DNA from: Acetobacter ascendens
GTDB taxonomy: Bacteria > Pseudomonadota > Alphaproteobacteria > Acetobacterales > Acetobacteraceae
Reading direction: 5' to 3'
Assembly (NCBI RefSeq): GCF_001766235.1
Contig: NZ_CP015164.1
Span: forward strand, 372,001-436,000
DNA: 64,000 nucleotides
In this document: positions 9,393-17,602 of the stretch, one piece after another
How the letters are laid out: each line of letters begins with the position of its first letter
How positions within the stretch are numbered: the stretch's first letter is position 1
The notes under the pieces: generated by a model
Database searches by the model: none
Seen by the model: the letters and a program-made list of their open reading frames with translations, nothing else
Told to the model about the DNA's origin: nothing
Program-made: the position numbers and the translations under genes

Positions 9393-10103
9393 ATGTCTGT
9401 GCTTCGTTCTGTTCTATTTAACGTTCTGGCTTTTCTGCTTACGCTGCTTATGGGTTTTGGGGCTTTTCCCATTCGCTGGTTTGCGCACAGGCTGGCGCTG
9501 CCTTATGCAAAATTGTGGTCTCGGCTGGTTTTGGCGCTGTTTCGCAGCATCTGCGGTGTAAAGGTAGAAATTACGGGGCTGGAGCATCTGCCTGCCAATG
9601 GTCCGGCACTTATTGCATCCCAACATCAATCCGCTTTTGATACGCTGGTATGGATGCTGCTGCTGCCCCGGCCGTGTTATGTTATGAAGGGTGAATTGCG
9701 GCGTATTCCACTGCTTGGCCCCATGCTGGTTTTAACCGGTATGATGCCTATTGAGCGTGCAGCAGGGGCCAAGGCTATGCGCATGTTGTTGCAGGAAACA
9801 GACAAAGCCCTGAAGGCAGACCGGCAGATTATTATTTTTCCTGAGGGCACACGCACGGCACCGGGTGAGCACGTAGCACTTAAACCGGGCATTGCCGCCA
9901 TGGCCAACCACGCCAAACTGCCGGTTATTCCGGTTGCTACCAATTCTGGCCTGTTCTGGGGGCGCAATGCGTTTTTCAAACGCTCTGGCGTTTTGCACAT
10001 TGCCATTGGCCCAGCCGTAGGCCCAGCCAAGCGTGCGGCCTTGCTGGCGGATATTGAAACAGGGTGGCGCGAACAAGAAAAAACATTTCAGCCGATAGCT
10101 TGA
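9393..10103 (+). CDS. plsC: 1-acyl-sn-glycerol-3-phosphate acyltransferase family (PlsC)
   Basis: Inner-membrane acyltransferase that probably converts lysophosphatidic acid to phosphatidic acid using acyl-ACP or acyl-CoA. 236 residues. A hydrophobic N-terminus (VLFNVLAFLLTLLMGFGAFP) is followed by the four PlsC blocks: the HX4D catalytic motif HQSAFD, the MKGELRRIPLLG block, FPEGTR (phosphate binding), and the LPVIPVATNSG block. It is divergent from ahcY with 181 bases between. The exact acyl acceptor cannot be read from sequence, and an ornithine-lipid or other lysophospholipid acyltransferase is possible. Confidence 0.88.
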   Translation: MSVLRSVLFNVLAFLLTLLMGFGAFPIRWFAHRLALPYAKLWSRLVLALFRSICGVKVEITGLEHLPANGPALIASQHQSAFDTLVWMLLLPRPCYVMKGELRRIPLLGPMLVLTGMMPIERAAGAKAMRMLLQETDKALKADRQIIIFPEGTRTAPGEHVALKPGIAAMANHAKLPVIPVATNSGLFWGRNAFFKRSGVLHIAIGPAVGPAKRAALLADIETGWREQEKTFQPIA

Positions 10104-10443
10104 TGGCAGGGGATAAAACCCCAAAAGCATGTGGATAACTTTGTGGAATTTATCTTGACCAAATGCATGGGCACATCAGTAATCGGGGCTGTTTTTCTGT
10201 AAATATCTGTAAAATGCAAAACGAATACTTTGTAAATTTTTTGTGAATGGCAGAGATCTCGCGTTTTTGTCTTTCATATTAAGAGCTTTTTTTTAAGCGG
10301 GTGTTTGCGCACAAAAAGCAGCATCAGGTTTTCCCCTACAAACTGTTTTGAATATGACAGAATAAGGGCGAAGCACCCTTGCCTGTGGATAAAAGGCGGG
10401 ACTCTGTAGAAAACCGCCATGAATGTTCAGGAAAAGGGTGTGA
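10104..10443. promoter_or_regulatory. 340-base AT-rich gap with two DnaA-box-like sites
   Basis: No reading frame or RNA gene is recognisable. It holds two exact copies of TGTGGATAA, the complement of the DnaA consensus TTATCCACA, at 10130-10138 and 10384-10392, plus partial matches (TTGTGAATGG near 10241), T-rich runs (10281-10294) and a small GGGGATAAAACCCC hairpin after the acyltransferase stop. This could be a DnaA-responsive promoter or a replication-linked site; with only two good boxes an origin is not shown. Confidence 0.4.
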
Positions 10444-11526
10444 ATGAAAAAAGCTTTTCTTAGTTTTGCTGTGGGGGCTGGCGGCTGCTTTTTGGTTTTA
10501 AGTGGCTATTGGTGGGCAAGTGCGCAGTATCTGCAAAAGCAGGCAGATAACATGCCATCTGGGTGCCAAGCGCATTACACATCCCGCGCGGTGAATGGAT
10601 GGCCGTGGTATGCGCAGTTGGATACGCAAAATACGCGCATGGTATGCACGCCATTATTAGCGGCGCGCTCTTCTGCTTTTCAGATCATTTACGCTGCAGC
10701 CCGCGTTACGGCAGATACCGCTTTCTGGCGGCCCTTTTCCATACATGTGCGGCTGATTAGCCCGATGGTAATGGAAACACTCCATGATGAGCAGGAAGGG
10801 GAAGATGCTCCCGTTATGCTGCGTATGGAGGGAGACCCCATAGAACTTGATCTTCCGTTAAGCAGAAAGGCGGCAGGCCATGCCGTTTTCCAGGTTTCTT
10901 TTCTGCATGTACTGTTTCCTGCTGGTGCCAGTCAGATGGGCGATATGGTGCTGCAAAATGTGCGCGGCAAAGCCTTTTGGAACATGCAGGCTACGCAGGA
11001 ACAAAGCACTGCCGCCATTTTTGTTAAGGCCCAGCGTTGGGGCATAACAGATTGGCAGACGGCGTTGGAGCATGTGCAAGCCGCTGTTGCTATTCCTGGG
11101 CCTGCAACAAATGTGAGAGAAAGTGTTTTTCCATCTAATGGTGCCGCTGCATGGCCCGATGTGTTGGTGCAACGTTTTACAGCCCGTTGGCGTGATCTGA
11201 ACTTGAACATGACAGGGCAGGTGCGCGGAGGAGAGCTTTTACGCCCTACGGGTGATTTCTGGCTAAGCGTTGCAAACTGGCAGCCTTTTTTAGAAAACTT
11301 GCGGCGTGAAGGCACACTCTCTGCGCAGGAGGCCTCGGGCATGGCTACCATGCTGGCACGTATTACGCGGGAACAGCCGGGTAACCTGCAAATGCCGTTG
11401 ATGTTGCGCAACGGCACCATGCAGTTGGGAACACTTCCTGTTTCTGCCTTGCAACCTGTTTTTCAGGCGGCGCGCCATGCAGCGCAAGAAGCCGGAGCAC
11501 AAACCGGACATGCATCTGCAAACTGA
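10444..11526 (+). CDS. DUF2125-like exported/membrane-anchored protein
   Basis: 360 residues. An N-terminal hydrophobic segment (FLSFAVGAGGCFLVLSGYWWAS) looks like an uncleaved signal anchor, leaving the rest in the periplasm. The region YTSRAVNGWPWYAQLDTQNTRMVC resembles the conserved G-[WFY]-P-[WF]...C segment of alphaproteobacterial DUF2125 proteins, and the C-terminal layout (repeated beta-rich segments, then NGTMQLGTLPVSALQPVF) also fits. The function of that family is unknown. The gene has a long AT-rich leader and converges on gloB with a 5-base gap. Confidence 0.6.
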   Translation: MKKAFLSFAVGAGGCFLVLSGYWWASAQYLQKQADNMPSGCQAHYTSRAVNGWPWYAQLDTQNTRMVCTPLLAARSSAFQIIYAAARVTADTAFWRPFSIHVRLISPMVMETLHDEQEGEDAPVMLRMEGDPIELDLPLSRKAAGHAVFQVSFLHVLFPAGASQMGDMVLQNVRGKAFWNMQATQEQSTAAIFVKAQRWGITDWQTALEHVQAAVAIPGPATNVRESVFPSNGAAAWPDVLVQRFTARWRDLNLNMTGQVRGGELLRPTGDFWLSVANWQPFLENLRREGTLSAQEASGMATMLARITREQPGNLQMPLMLRNGTMQLGTLPVSALQPVFQAARHAAQEAGAQTGHASAN

Positions 11527-11531
11527 AGGGC

Positions 11532-12257
11532 TTAGAACGTATCTTTTTCGCGGCGCAGTTGTGCAAAAGCTTGCACGTTTGGGGCGCGTAAAAAGGGGTT
11601 CGTGGCGCGTTCCATCCCCAATGTAGAAGGCACGGTAGGTTTGTTTTCAGCCCGCAGGCGGCGCACTTCTGCCACACGTTCCTTTAGGGCGGCATTATGT
11701 GGCTCTGCATGCAAGGCAAAGGCGCTGTTGCCCAACGTATATTCGTGCCCACAATAAACGCGCGTTGTATCCGGTAGGGCATCCAGCTTATGCAGGCTTT
11801 CAAACATCTGCTCGGCAGTGTCTTCAAACAGCCGTCCACATCCAAGGCTAAACAGCGTATCCCCACAAAATAGGGAAGGCGGGTTGGGGAAGTCATAGCA
11901 AATATGCCCCAGCGTATGCCCCGGAACAGCAATAACGGTGCCGGTGCATGCACCTACGGCAATGCTATCTTGGTCATGCAGTGCAATATCCAGCGGCGGC
12001 ATACGCTGTTGTTCGGCAGCGGGGCCAACCATGTGGGCATGATAACGTTGGCGCAGCGCTTCTGCGCCGCCAATGTGGTCATGATGATGGTGCGTGAGCA
12101 AGATCAGATCCAGCCGCCCGCCTTCCTTTTCAATAAAGTTGGCAACGGGTGCGGCTTCTCCGGGGTCTATCACTGCGGTTGTGCCTGTTTCCGTATCACG
12201 CAGAAACCACGCGTAATTGTCGGATAGAACGGGAATGGCCTGAACATCCAAAGGCAT
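11532..12257 (-). CDS. gloB: Hydroxyacylglutathione hydrolase (glyoxalase II)
   Basis: Cytosolic metallo-beta-lactamase-fold thioesterase that releases D-lactate and glutathione from S-lactoylglutathione, the second step of methylglyoxal detoxification. 241 residues. The metal-binding THHHHDHIGG, the PGHTLGH and CGDTLFSLGCGRLFE motifs and the late CGHEYT, with C-terminal LRAENKPTVPSTL (glutathione-binding region), are all present. The start MPLDVQAIPVL at 12257 has AGGAG upstream; a longer frame upstream is not family-like. It is divergent from the methyltransferase at 12340. Confidence 0.95.
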   Translation of the reverse strand: MPLDVQAIPVLSDNYAWFLRDTETGTTAVIDPGEAAPVANFIEKEGGRLDLILLTHHHHDHIGGAEALRQRYHAHMVGPAAEQQRMPPLDIALHDQDSIAVGACTGTVIAVPGHTLGHICYDFPNPPSLFCGDTLFSLGCGRLFEDTAEQMFESLHKLDALPDTTRVYCGHEYTLGNSAFALHAEPHNAALKERVAEVRRLRAENKPTVPSTLGMERATNPFLRAPNVQAFAQLRREKDTF

Positions 12258-12339
12258 GGGGAAAACTCCTGCTGTGAAAGTTTGGGAATAGGGAAGGCAA
12301 ATCATGACGGCGTCACAAACCGTATGATAGACATGCAGA

Positions 12340-13113
12340 ATGCTCGATGTCATGCCGCCGGAAAGCAGTTTTTACACAACAGCAAGAGGCCAGTGTTTTC
12401 TGGCTCTGGTTGGTGAACGCCTGCGCTGGTTCTGGCCAGATCTGGGGCAGCAGCATGCTGTGCTGGGTTTGGGGCATGCCGCTGCGTATCTGGAAAAGCT
12501 GGAGAGCGGCAGAAATACGCCAGCCTGTTTGGTTGCGGCCAATGCGCCGCAATGGGGTGCAGCATCCACCCTTGGCCGAAGTTGTGTGGTGGATATGCAC
12601 AGCCTGCCGTTTCAGCCCGAACAGTTTGACCGTGTGCTGATGGTGCATGCACTGAATGATCGCAAAAAATCCGTGTCTATTTTGCGGGCTGCCGGGCAGG
12701 TCATGAAGCCCGATGGCAGGCTGTTGTTAATTGTGCCCAGCCGTTTTGGTGGTCGGGCACGATTACGGAGCACGCCGTTCCGGCACGATGCGGCTTTTTC
12801 TCGCCGATGTCTCAAACACATGCTGGCAGCCGCCATGCTCAAGCCAGAACAGTGGGATGAAGCTCTTTTTCTGCCCACAGGTGCCATGCGCTGGATGCGC
12901 CATAACGGGCGAAAAATGGATATTGCAGGCAAGGTGCTATGCCCCGGCGCAGGTAGCCTGATACTGGTGGAAGCGGTGCGGGATGAGTATTCAGCGCTTT
13001 CTCTGCCAGTAAAGCTGCGGCAGCGCTGGCTCTCCCGTTCCTTGTTGCCTGTAAGGAGCACTGCAAAGGCTATACAGGACAGAAAATACGTTTCACGCAT
13101 TTCGCGGCGCTGA
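12340..13113 (+). CDS. Class I SAM-dependent methyltransferase, substrate unknown
   Basis: 257 residues. The first half carries a degenerate SAM-binding fold: LGLGHAAAYL in place of the usual E/DxGxGxG loop, then VVDMHSLPFQPEQFDRVLMVHAL and VMKPDGRLLLIVPSR, which match the Methyltransf_11 order of motifs. The C-terminal half is basic (RQRWLSRSLL, RKYVSRISRR). The equivalent gene next to gloB in alphaproteobacteria is often annotated as a methyltransferase of unknown target. Start codons at 12340 and 12352 are both possible; neither has a strong ribosome binding site. Confidence 0.75.
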   Translation: MLDVMPPESSFYTTARGQCFLALVGERLRWFWPDLGQQHAVLGLGHAAAYLEKLESGRNTPACLVAANAPQWGAASTLGRSCVVDMHSLPFQPEQFDRVLMVHALNDRKKSVSILRAAGQVMKPDGRLLLIVPSRFGGRARLRSTPFRHDAAFSRRCLKHMLAAAMLKPEQWDEALFLPTGAMRWMRHNGRKMDIAGKVLCPGAGSLILVEAVRDEYSALSLPVKLRQRWLSRSLLPVRSTAKAIQDRKYVSRISRR

Positions 13114-13137
13114 ATAGATTGTCATTAACCGGCTGTC

Positions 13138-14871
13138 ATGGTGTTATCCGCCGGATTTCATAGCAGGTTGGGGCCGGGTTCCATTTTCACCTCCTTTGTT
13201 CTTTGCAGTTTGCTGGCGATATTTGCTGCGCTGGGCGTTTTTGCAGTGCTGCCAGACAGGCTTCTGCGCGGCGCTGCGGTTTGGCGGGCAGAAATTATGG
13301 GTGGCCTGTGGGCGCTCTCTGGCGTGTTGGCCATTGTAGGGGCTGCGTGCAAGCTGGAGGGCGAACTTAGCTGGTTTCCGGTTTTTGGGCTGGATGGCCC
13401 GGCCTTGCCTATGCTTGTTTTGCTGGCGTTTGCTGGTGGTGTAGCAGGTAGTGGCGCAGCGGCGCTGGCGTGTGTGTTTGTGGGCGTGGGTTTTCTGGCT
13501 CTTTCTCCGCTTGTTTTTGGGTTGCTTACGGGCACGGCTTTGGTGCTTCTTGCCGCAGGTGGGTGGCGCAGTGTGTGCCTGCCATTTGCCGTGCTGCCAG
13601 CCTGTATTCCCGCTGATAGCCCCTTTTGTGTACCGCTTTTGTGCCTGACAGTGCTGCTGATGGGGTGGGCTGTTTCTGTGCAAAAGGGGCCTACGGCTGT
13701 GCTGCCCGGTATGGTTGGGCTGTTTCTGCTGGGTCGTCTTTTGGCAGAAGTGGGTGAGCTTTCCGTGCTGCCGCAAGTCATACTGGTGGCGAGCGGCTGT
13801 TTGGTGGCGGCAACAGGCACTTTGCAGGCTATGCGGGATAAAGATCTGGCACGTATTGCATCAGGCCTATGTGCAGCATGGTATGGCATACTGGTGGTGG
13901 CCGTTGCGCTGGCTCTTGTTTCCAGTTTTGGCGGTATGGAAACATTCCGTATGGCCATTATTCTGGGTATGGGCGCGCCCATGCTGGCTCTTATTGGTTT
14001 GCTATGGCTGGCCCAATGGCAGCAGGCAGAACCAAAGCGCCGCATTGCCTCTCTTTCCGGGCATGTGCTGGTTGCGGGCTTGTTAATGCTGTTTTCCATT
14101 ATGCCACCATTTGGCGGGTTTGCCGTTTTATGGAGCCTGCTTGTTGGCGCGTATGATGCCATTGCCGTGGCGCAACCTATTGGCGCGTTAACTATCATGC
14201 TGCTGCTTACGCTGCTGGGCAGCATTATGGTGCTTATGGGGGCCGGGTTGCTGCGGGCAGGTGCGGCCCTGCTGTTTCCTTCCACTGTTTTTCAGCCGCA
14301 TCGGGCCCCCGTGGCAGCCGAGTTTGTGTGGCCAAGCTGGATATGTGCCGGGGCGGCCATGTTGCTTGTGCTGTTGCCGGGGGTATGGCTTTCGCTGGCA
14401 GACCATCTGGTGGTGGGGCCTGTTGTGCCACCGCTAAAGTGGAGCCGCATTGCCACAATTTGGTTGGAAGGCGGAGGGGCCAGTTTTACGCCTGTCTTTA
14501 CCTTTTTGGCATTAGGTGCGGCCTTGGCTGCTGCTGCCATGCTGGTGCGGCTACTGGGTTTTCTGCCTTTTGGGCGTGTTATCAAACCCGTGCCAGTGTG
14601 GCGCCAAGGGGCACCGGTGATACAGCCAGCAGAAGGGCGCACAGTTTCTTACGAGGGCGCGGCTCCTTTATGGCCTGCCTGCATGGCGCTGTTTGGGCTT
14701 GCACCAGAAACCCGAAAGGACAGAAGGCTGGCCCGCCGTGGCCGTGTTGCTTTGCGTTATGGCAGGCGCTGGTTGTTTCGGGGGGCCGAATGGTGTGAAA
14801 CACAGGACCTTGTGCTGATTCTGCTGCTTTTGGGGGGCGGCCTGCTGGTGGGGCTGTTTGTAGGAAAATGA
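13138..14871 (+). CDS. NuoL/M-like (HyfB-like) membrane subunit of an Ehr-type complex
   Basis: 577-residue, very hydrophobic protein with about 14-16 predicted membrane segments. It resembles the antiporter-like subunit of complex I and hydrogenase-4: the stretch LQAMRDKDLARIASGLCAAWYG aligns with the NuoM/HyfB segment A-x-x-(Q/R)xDLKRxLAYSSxxxxG. The usual HAxxK-xLFxxxG segment that carries the channel Lys and His is not recognisable where expected, so proton-pumping residues may be partly lost. The ATG/GTG region at 13138 gives the start. It is first in a six-gene operon; its stop overlaps the next start by 4 bases (ATGA). Confidence 0.7.
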   Translation: MVLSAGFHSRLGPGSIFTSFVLCSLLAIFAALGVFAVLPDRLLRGAAVWRAEIMGGLWALSGVLAIVGAACKLEGELSWFPVFGLDGPALPMLVLLAFAGGVAGSGAAALACVFVGVGFLALSPLVFGLLTGTALVLLAAGGWRSVCLPFAVLPACIPADSPFCVPLLCLTVLLMGWAVSVQKGPTAVLPGMVGLFLLGRLLAEVGELSVLPQVILVASGCLVAATGTLQAMRDKDLARIASGLCAAWYGILVVAVALALVSSFGGMETFRMAIILGMGAPMLALIGLLWLAQWQQAEPKRRIASLSGHVLVAGLLMLFSIMPPFGGFAVLWSLLVGAYDAIAVAQPIGALTIMLLLTLLGSIMVLMGAGLLRAGAALLFPSTVFQPHRAPVAAEFVWPSWICAGAAMLLVLLPGVWLSLADHLVVGPVVPPLKWSRIATIWLEGGGASFTPVFTFLALGAALAAAAMLVRLLGFLPFGRVIKPVPVWRQGAPVIQPAEGRTVSYEGAAPLWPACMALFGLAPETRKDRRLARRGRVALRYGRRWLFRGAEWCETQDLVLILLLLGGGLLVGLFVGK

Positions 14872-15884
14872 AGCAGGATTTGACATGGGGCTGGGCGTTT
14901 GGCTGCGTTGCTGCTCTGGCTATTCAGGCTGCCCTTATGGTGCTGGTGGCGCCGTGGTTTGCGGGGTGGGTGCATCGTCTTGCAGGCAGATTGGTAGGTG
15001 AACCGCGCTTTCCCGCAGGGGGAAGGTGGCAGGAAATCTGGCATCAATTCCGCCGTCCGTCATTATATGGGCGGCAAGATGGGCTGAACGGCATTTTTTG
15101 TGCCTTGGCGTTGGTGCTGGCGGTGTTGGCTTGTGGGTTGGTGCCGGTATTTACACTCACAATGCCGGGCTTTCCCGCACCGGGTATGCTGCTTGTATGC
15201 ACCATTTTGGTGGCCGTAGGTGTTTTACTAGATCTGCCTCAGGCCGTGCAGGAGGCCTCTGCTGCACAACAAGGGTGCGCAGCCATTGTGGCAGATGCGT
15301 TGTTGTTGCCTGTGTTAACGCCCGTGCTGTTATTAACCGGAGCACATGATCTGGTTGCATTTTTGGGCAGGTTGCATGTGCTTTCTCCCATTACAGAAGG
15401 TGCGCCTTACGTTTTGGCAGGTGTGGCGCTATTTCTGGCAACAGCCCTTGCACGGCGGGATGAGCAAACAGCCTCTGCCACACTTTCTGGCCCGGATAGA
15501 GCCATGTGGCTTTTGGCCGCAGATTGTATGCAGATGTGTTGGGTTACGCTGGCAGCAGATGTGGCATGGGCAGGCAGCTTGGCCATGCCGGGAGAAAGCG
15601 GGGCTGAAAACTGGCTGACCCAATGTGTGGAAGGCATGGGCCTGTGGATGTTCAAACTGCTTGTGGCATCCTTCATGCTGGCGGTGCTGCGTATGGCTTT
15701 GCTGCCTGCGGGCCGCCGGGCACGGGTGCGGCTGGGCGCCATTTTTCTGCTGGGCGTTCTGGCATGGCAGGTTACTTCCTCTCACGTTGCTGCTCCGTCT
15801 GCTGAGCCGGAAAACCACAACGTTGAGGATGAAAACACCCAAGGCTATTCCACAGAGCCAGCGCCAGAAGGAGAACCTTCATGA
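14868..15884 (+). CDS. NuoH-like (HyfC-like) membrane subunit of an Ehr-type complex
   Basis: 338 residues with about eight membrane helices. After the first helix comes WQEIWHQFRRPSLYGRQDG, which aligns with the W-Q-D-x-x-K-L-x-K cytosolic loop of NuoH/HyfC that contacts the quinone site, but with lower conservation than in true complex I. The C-terminus (about 300-338) is a soluble Glu/Asn/Pro-rich tail. It overlaps the upstream gene by ATGA and the downstream gene the same way, so translation is likely coupled. Position and size agree with HyfC in hydrogenase-4-type operons. Confidence 0.7.
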   Translation: MKQDLTWGWAFGCVAALAIQAALMVLVAPWFAGWVHRLAGRLVGEPRFPAGGRWQEIWHQFRRPSLYGRQDGLNGIFCALALVLAVLACGLVPVFTLTMPGFPAPGMLLVCTILVAVGVLLDLPQAVQEASAAQQGCAAIVADALLLPVLTPVLLLTGAHDLVAFLGRLHVLSPITEGAPYVLAGVALFLATALARRDEQTASATLSGPDRAMWLLAADCMQMCWVTLAADVAWAGSLAMPGESGAENWLTQCVEGMGLWMFKLLVASFMLAVLRMALLPAGRRARVRLGAIFLLGVLAWQVTSSHVAAPSAEPENHNVEDENTQGYSTEPAPEGEPS

Positions 15885-16471
15885 CACTGGCCGCCATTCT
15901 CATGCCCTTGCTGGCGCTGTGCGTTGTGGCGCGGGGTATCGGGTTTTTGCCTTTGTTGGGCCTGGTTGCTGCTGCTGCCATGTTGGTGGATGGGCATACC
16001 CCTTTGCAGCAGGCCGGGGCGGCTATGGCCGTAGTGTTTGCCATAGGGCCGGTGCTGTTTCTGCTGCGCTATCAGCATGATGCCGCGCGGGAGCGTACGG
16101 GAAGTGCCATTCCGTTTTTTGCACTGGGGCTGATGGTATTGCTGCTTCTGGCTTGCACGCGCGCAGGTGTTGCGGTGTTTCCTGCCAGTTTATGCGTGGT
16201 TGTGGCTGGTCTGGTTTCGGTTATCTGCCGGCACAGCATGGTATGGCAGTGGGCTGGGTTGCTTACATGCGTTGAGGGCGTGTTGTTGTGTGGCGTGCAG
16301 GCGTATCAGCCCTCTGTGGTGGGTGTGGCTGGCTTGGCCGGTGCCGTTGTGGCTGTGCTGGGCGGTATGTGCATCCATCGCATTATGCCGCGTGTGGTGC
16401 CATTGCGCCCGCCATCTGCGCGTAAAAAATCTTCTCCCGACTCTCCAGAAAAGAACGGAGATGCAGCATGA
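15881..16471 (+). CDS. HyfE-like membrane subunit
   Basis: 196 residues, six or so hydrophobic helices, ending in a basic/Ser-Pro tail (PPSARKKSSPDSPEKNGDAA). The segment WAGLLTCVEGVLLCGVQA resembles the HyfE/NuoK-type helix FLxLENGVxLAxx with the membrane Glu. Its place between the NuoH-like and second NuoN-like genes is the HyfE position. It is joined to both neighbours by 4-base ATGA overlaps. Identity is based mainly on position and this one motif. Confidence 0.6.
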   Translation: MTLAAILMPLLALCVVARGIGFLPLLGLVAAAAMLVDGHTPLQQAGAAMAVVFAIGPVLFLLRYQHDAARERTGSAIPFFALGLMVLLLLACTRAGVAVFPASLCVVVAGLVSVICRHSMVWQWAGLLTCVEGVLLCGVQAYQPSVVGVAGLAGAVVAVLGGMCIHRIMPRVVPLRPPSARKKSSPDSPEKNGDAA

Positions 16472-17601
16472 CAGGCACAGCAGGGGCCGGCATGTTTCTG
16501 GCAGCACTGGCGTTTGTATGGCCCTTTTTGGGGGCAGCAGCCGTATGCGCGGTGCCTGTAGCACGTAGCCGTGAGTTGGCAATATGGATGTCCGCCATAG
16601 GCTGTGTGCTGGCGCTGGCTGTTTTTGTTTTCCCCGCATCGGGCGCTGTGGCTGCCGGGTGGGATGATGACCCCGTGCAGCGTGCTGGGCGTGTGATGCT
16701 GGCTTTTGGCCTGCTGCTGATGGTGCTTGAAAACGGCATCCTGCATGACAGGCTGGTGCGCAGCCTGCCGCATGTTTCCACCGCCTTGGCGGGGCTTGCC
16801 TGCGTTGCGCCAGACCCCGCTGTGGACTTGGGTATTCTGGAAGCTGCTTTGGCATGGGGTGTATTTGTTTTTACGCGCCCGGCTGGGCAGGCCAGAATGG
16901 GGTGGGGGCTTATCCGCAATGGCTCGGTTGGCACGTTTTTGGTGCTTTCTGGCCTGTTGCTGCCAGCCAATACCGTTGTTTCCGGCTTGCTGATGGCCTG
17001 TGGTTTGGTGGTGTTAACTGGCCTTTCTCCGTTTGGGCAGTTCTGGCAGGATGAAAACGACACCTTTCTGTTTCTGCCATTTGCTGGGGCCGCCTTGCTG
17101 CTGGCTATGCGTTTGCGCACGCATGGGGGCGAGGCATTTGAAACGGCTCTTGTGTTATGTGGCCAGCTTTCTGTGTGGCTTACAGCTTGTGCCGGGCGCT
17201 TTCCAGACAGGCAAAGGTTGTTCCGCACCTTTCCATCCGCATTGGCGTTGATAGCTGTTGGTATTCAGGCCGATGTCGCAGCTTTGTTGTTTTTATGCGG
17301 TTGGTGCCTTGCAGGCGGCGGGCGTGCGGGCCGTGGTTGGGCTGTTAACACCTTGGCCTGCTTTCCACCGGGTGCGCCGTTTGTGGGGTGTCTGCTTCTG
17401 CTTTCCATGATGAGTGATTGGTCATGGCCGTTGGCGCTGCTTACGGTTGCGGGCATTTTGGCGGCGGTTACGCGGGCTGTGCCTGCGCGGGACATTACGC
17501 ATCATTTCTGGCCGCAGGATGCTGCCGGGCGGGTGGCCTGTTCCGTGCTAACAGCAACGGGCCTGCTGGTGCCATTGGCCATGATGCTTGGAGCTTTCTG
17601 A
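16468..17601 (+). CDS. HyfF-like (NuoN/M-type) membrane subunit, divergent
   Basis: 377 residues, about ten hydrophobic helices. It sits where HyfF, the second antiporter-like subunit, is found in hydrogenase-4-type operons, and has the fragment GLSPFGQFW (compare G-x-P-P-F-x-G-F in NuoN/HyfF), but is about 100-150 residues shorter than HyfF and poorly conserved. LLLMVLENGILHDRL in the first third resembles a NuoK/HyfE glutamate helix. It ends one base before the start of the large-subunit gene. The assignment depends on context. Confidence 0.55.
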   Translation: MTGTAGAGMFLAALAFVWPFLGAAAVCAVPVARSRELAIWMSAIGCVLALAVFVFPASGAVAAGWDDDPVQRAGRVMLAFGLLLMVLENGILHDRLVRSLPHVSTALAGLACVAPDPAVDLGILEAALAWGVFVFTRPAGQARMGWGLIRNGSVGTFLVLSGLLLPANTVVSGLLMACGLVVLTGLSPFGQFWQDENDTFLFLPFAGAALLLAMRLRTHGGEAFETALVLCGQLSVWLTACAGRFPDRQRLFRTFPSALALIAVGIQADVAALLFLCGWCLAGGGRAGRGWAVNTLACFPPGAPFVGCLLLLSMMSDWSWPLALLTVAGILAAVTRAVPARDITHHFWPQDAAGRVACSVLTATGLLVPLAMMLGAF

Positions 17602-17602
17602 T

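Noticed and set aside
13158..14285. A 375-codon minus-strand open frame
   Set aside because: Antisense to the NuoL/M-like gene; Ser/Thr/Pro-rich shadow typical of the complement of a hydrophobic gene.
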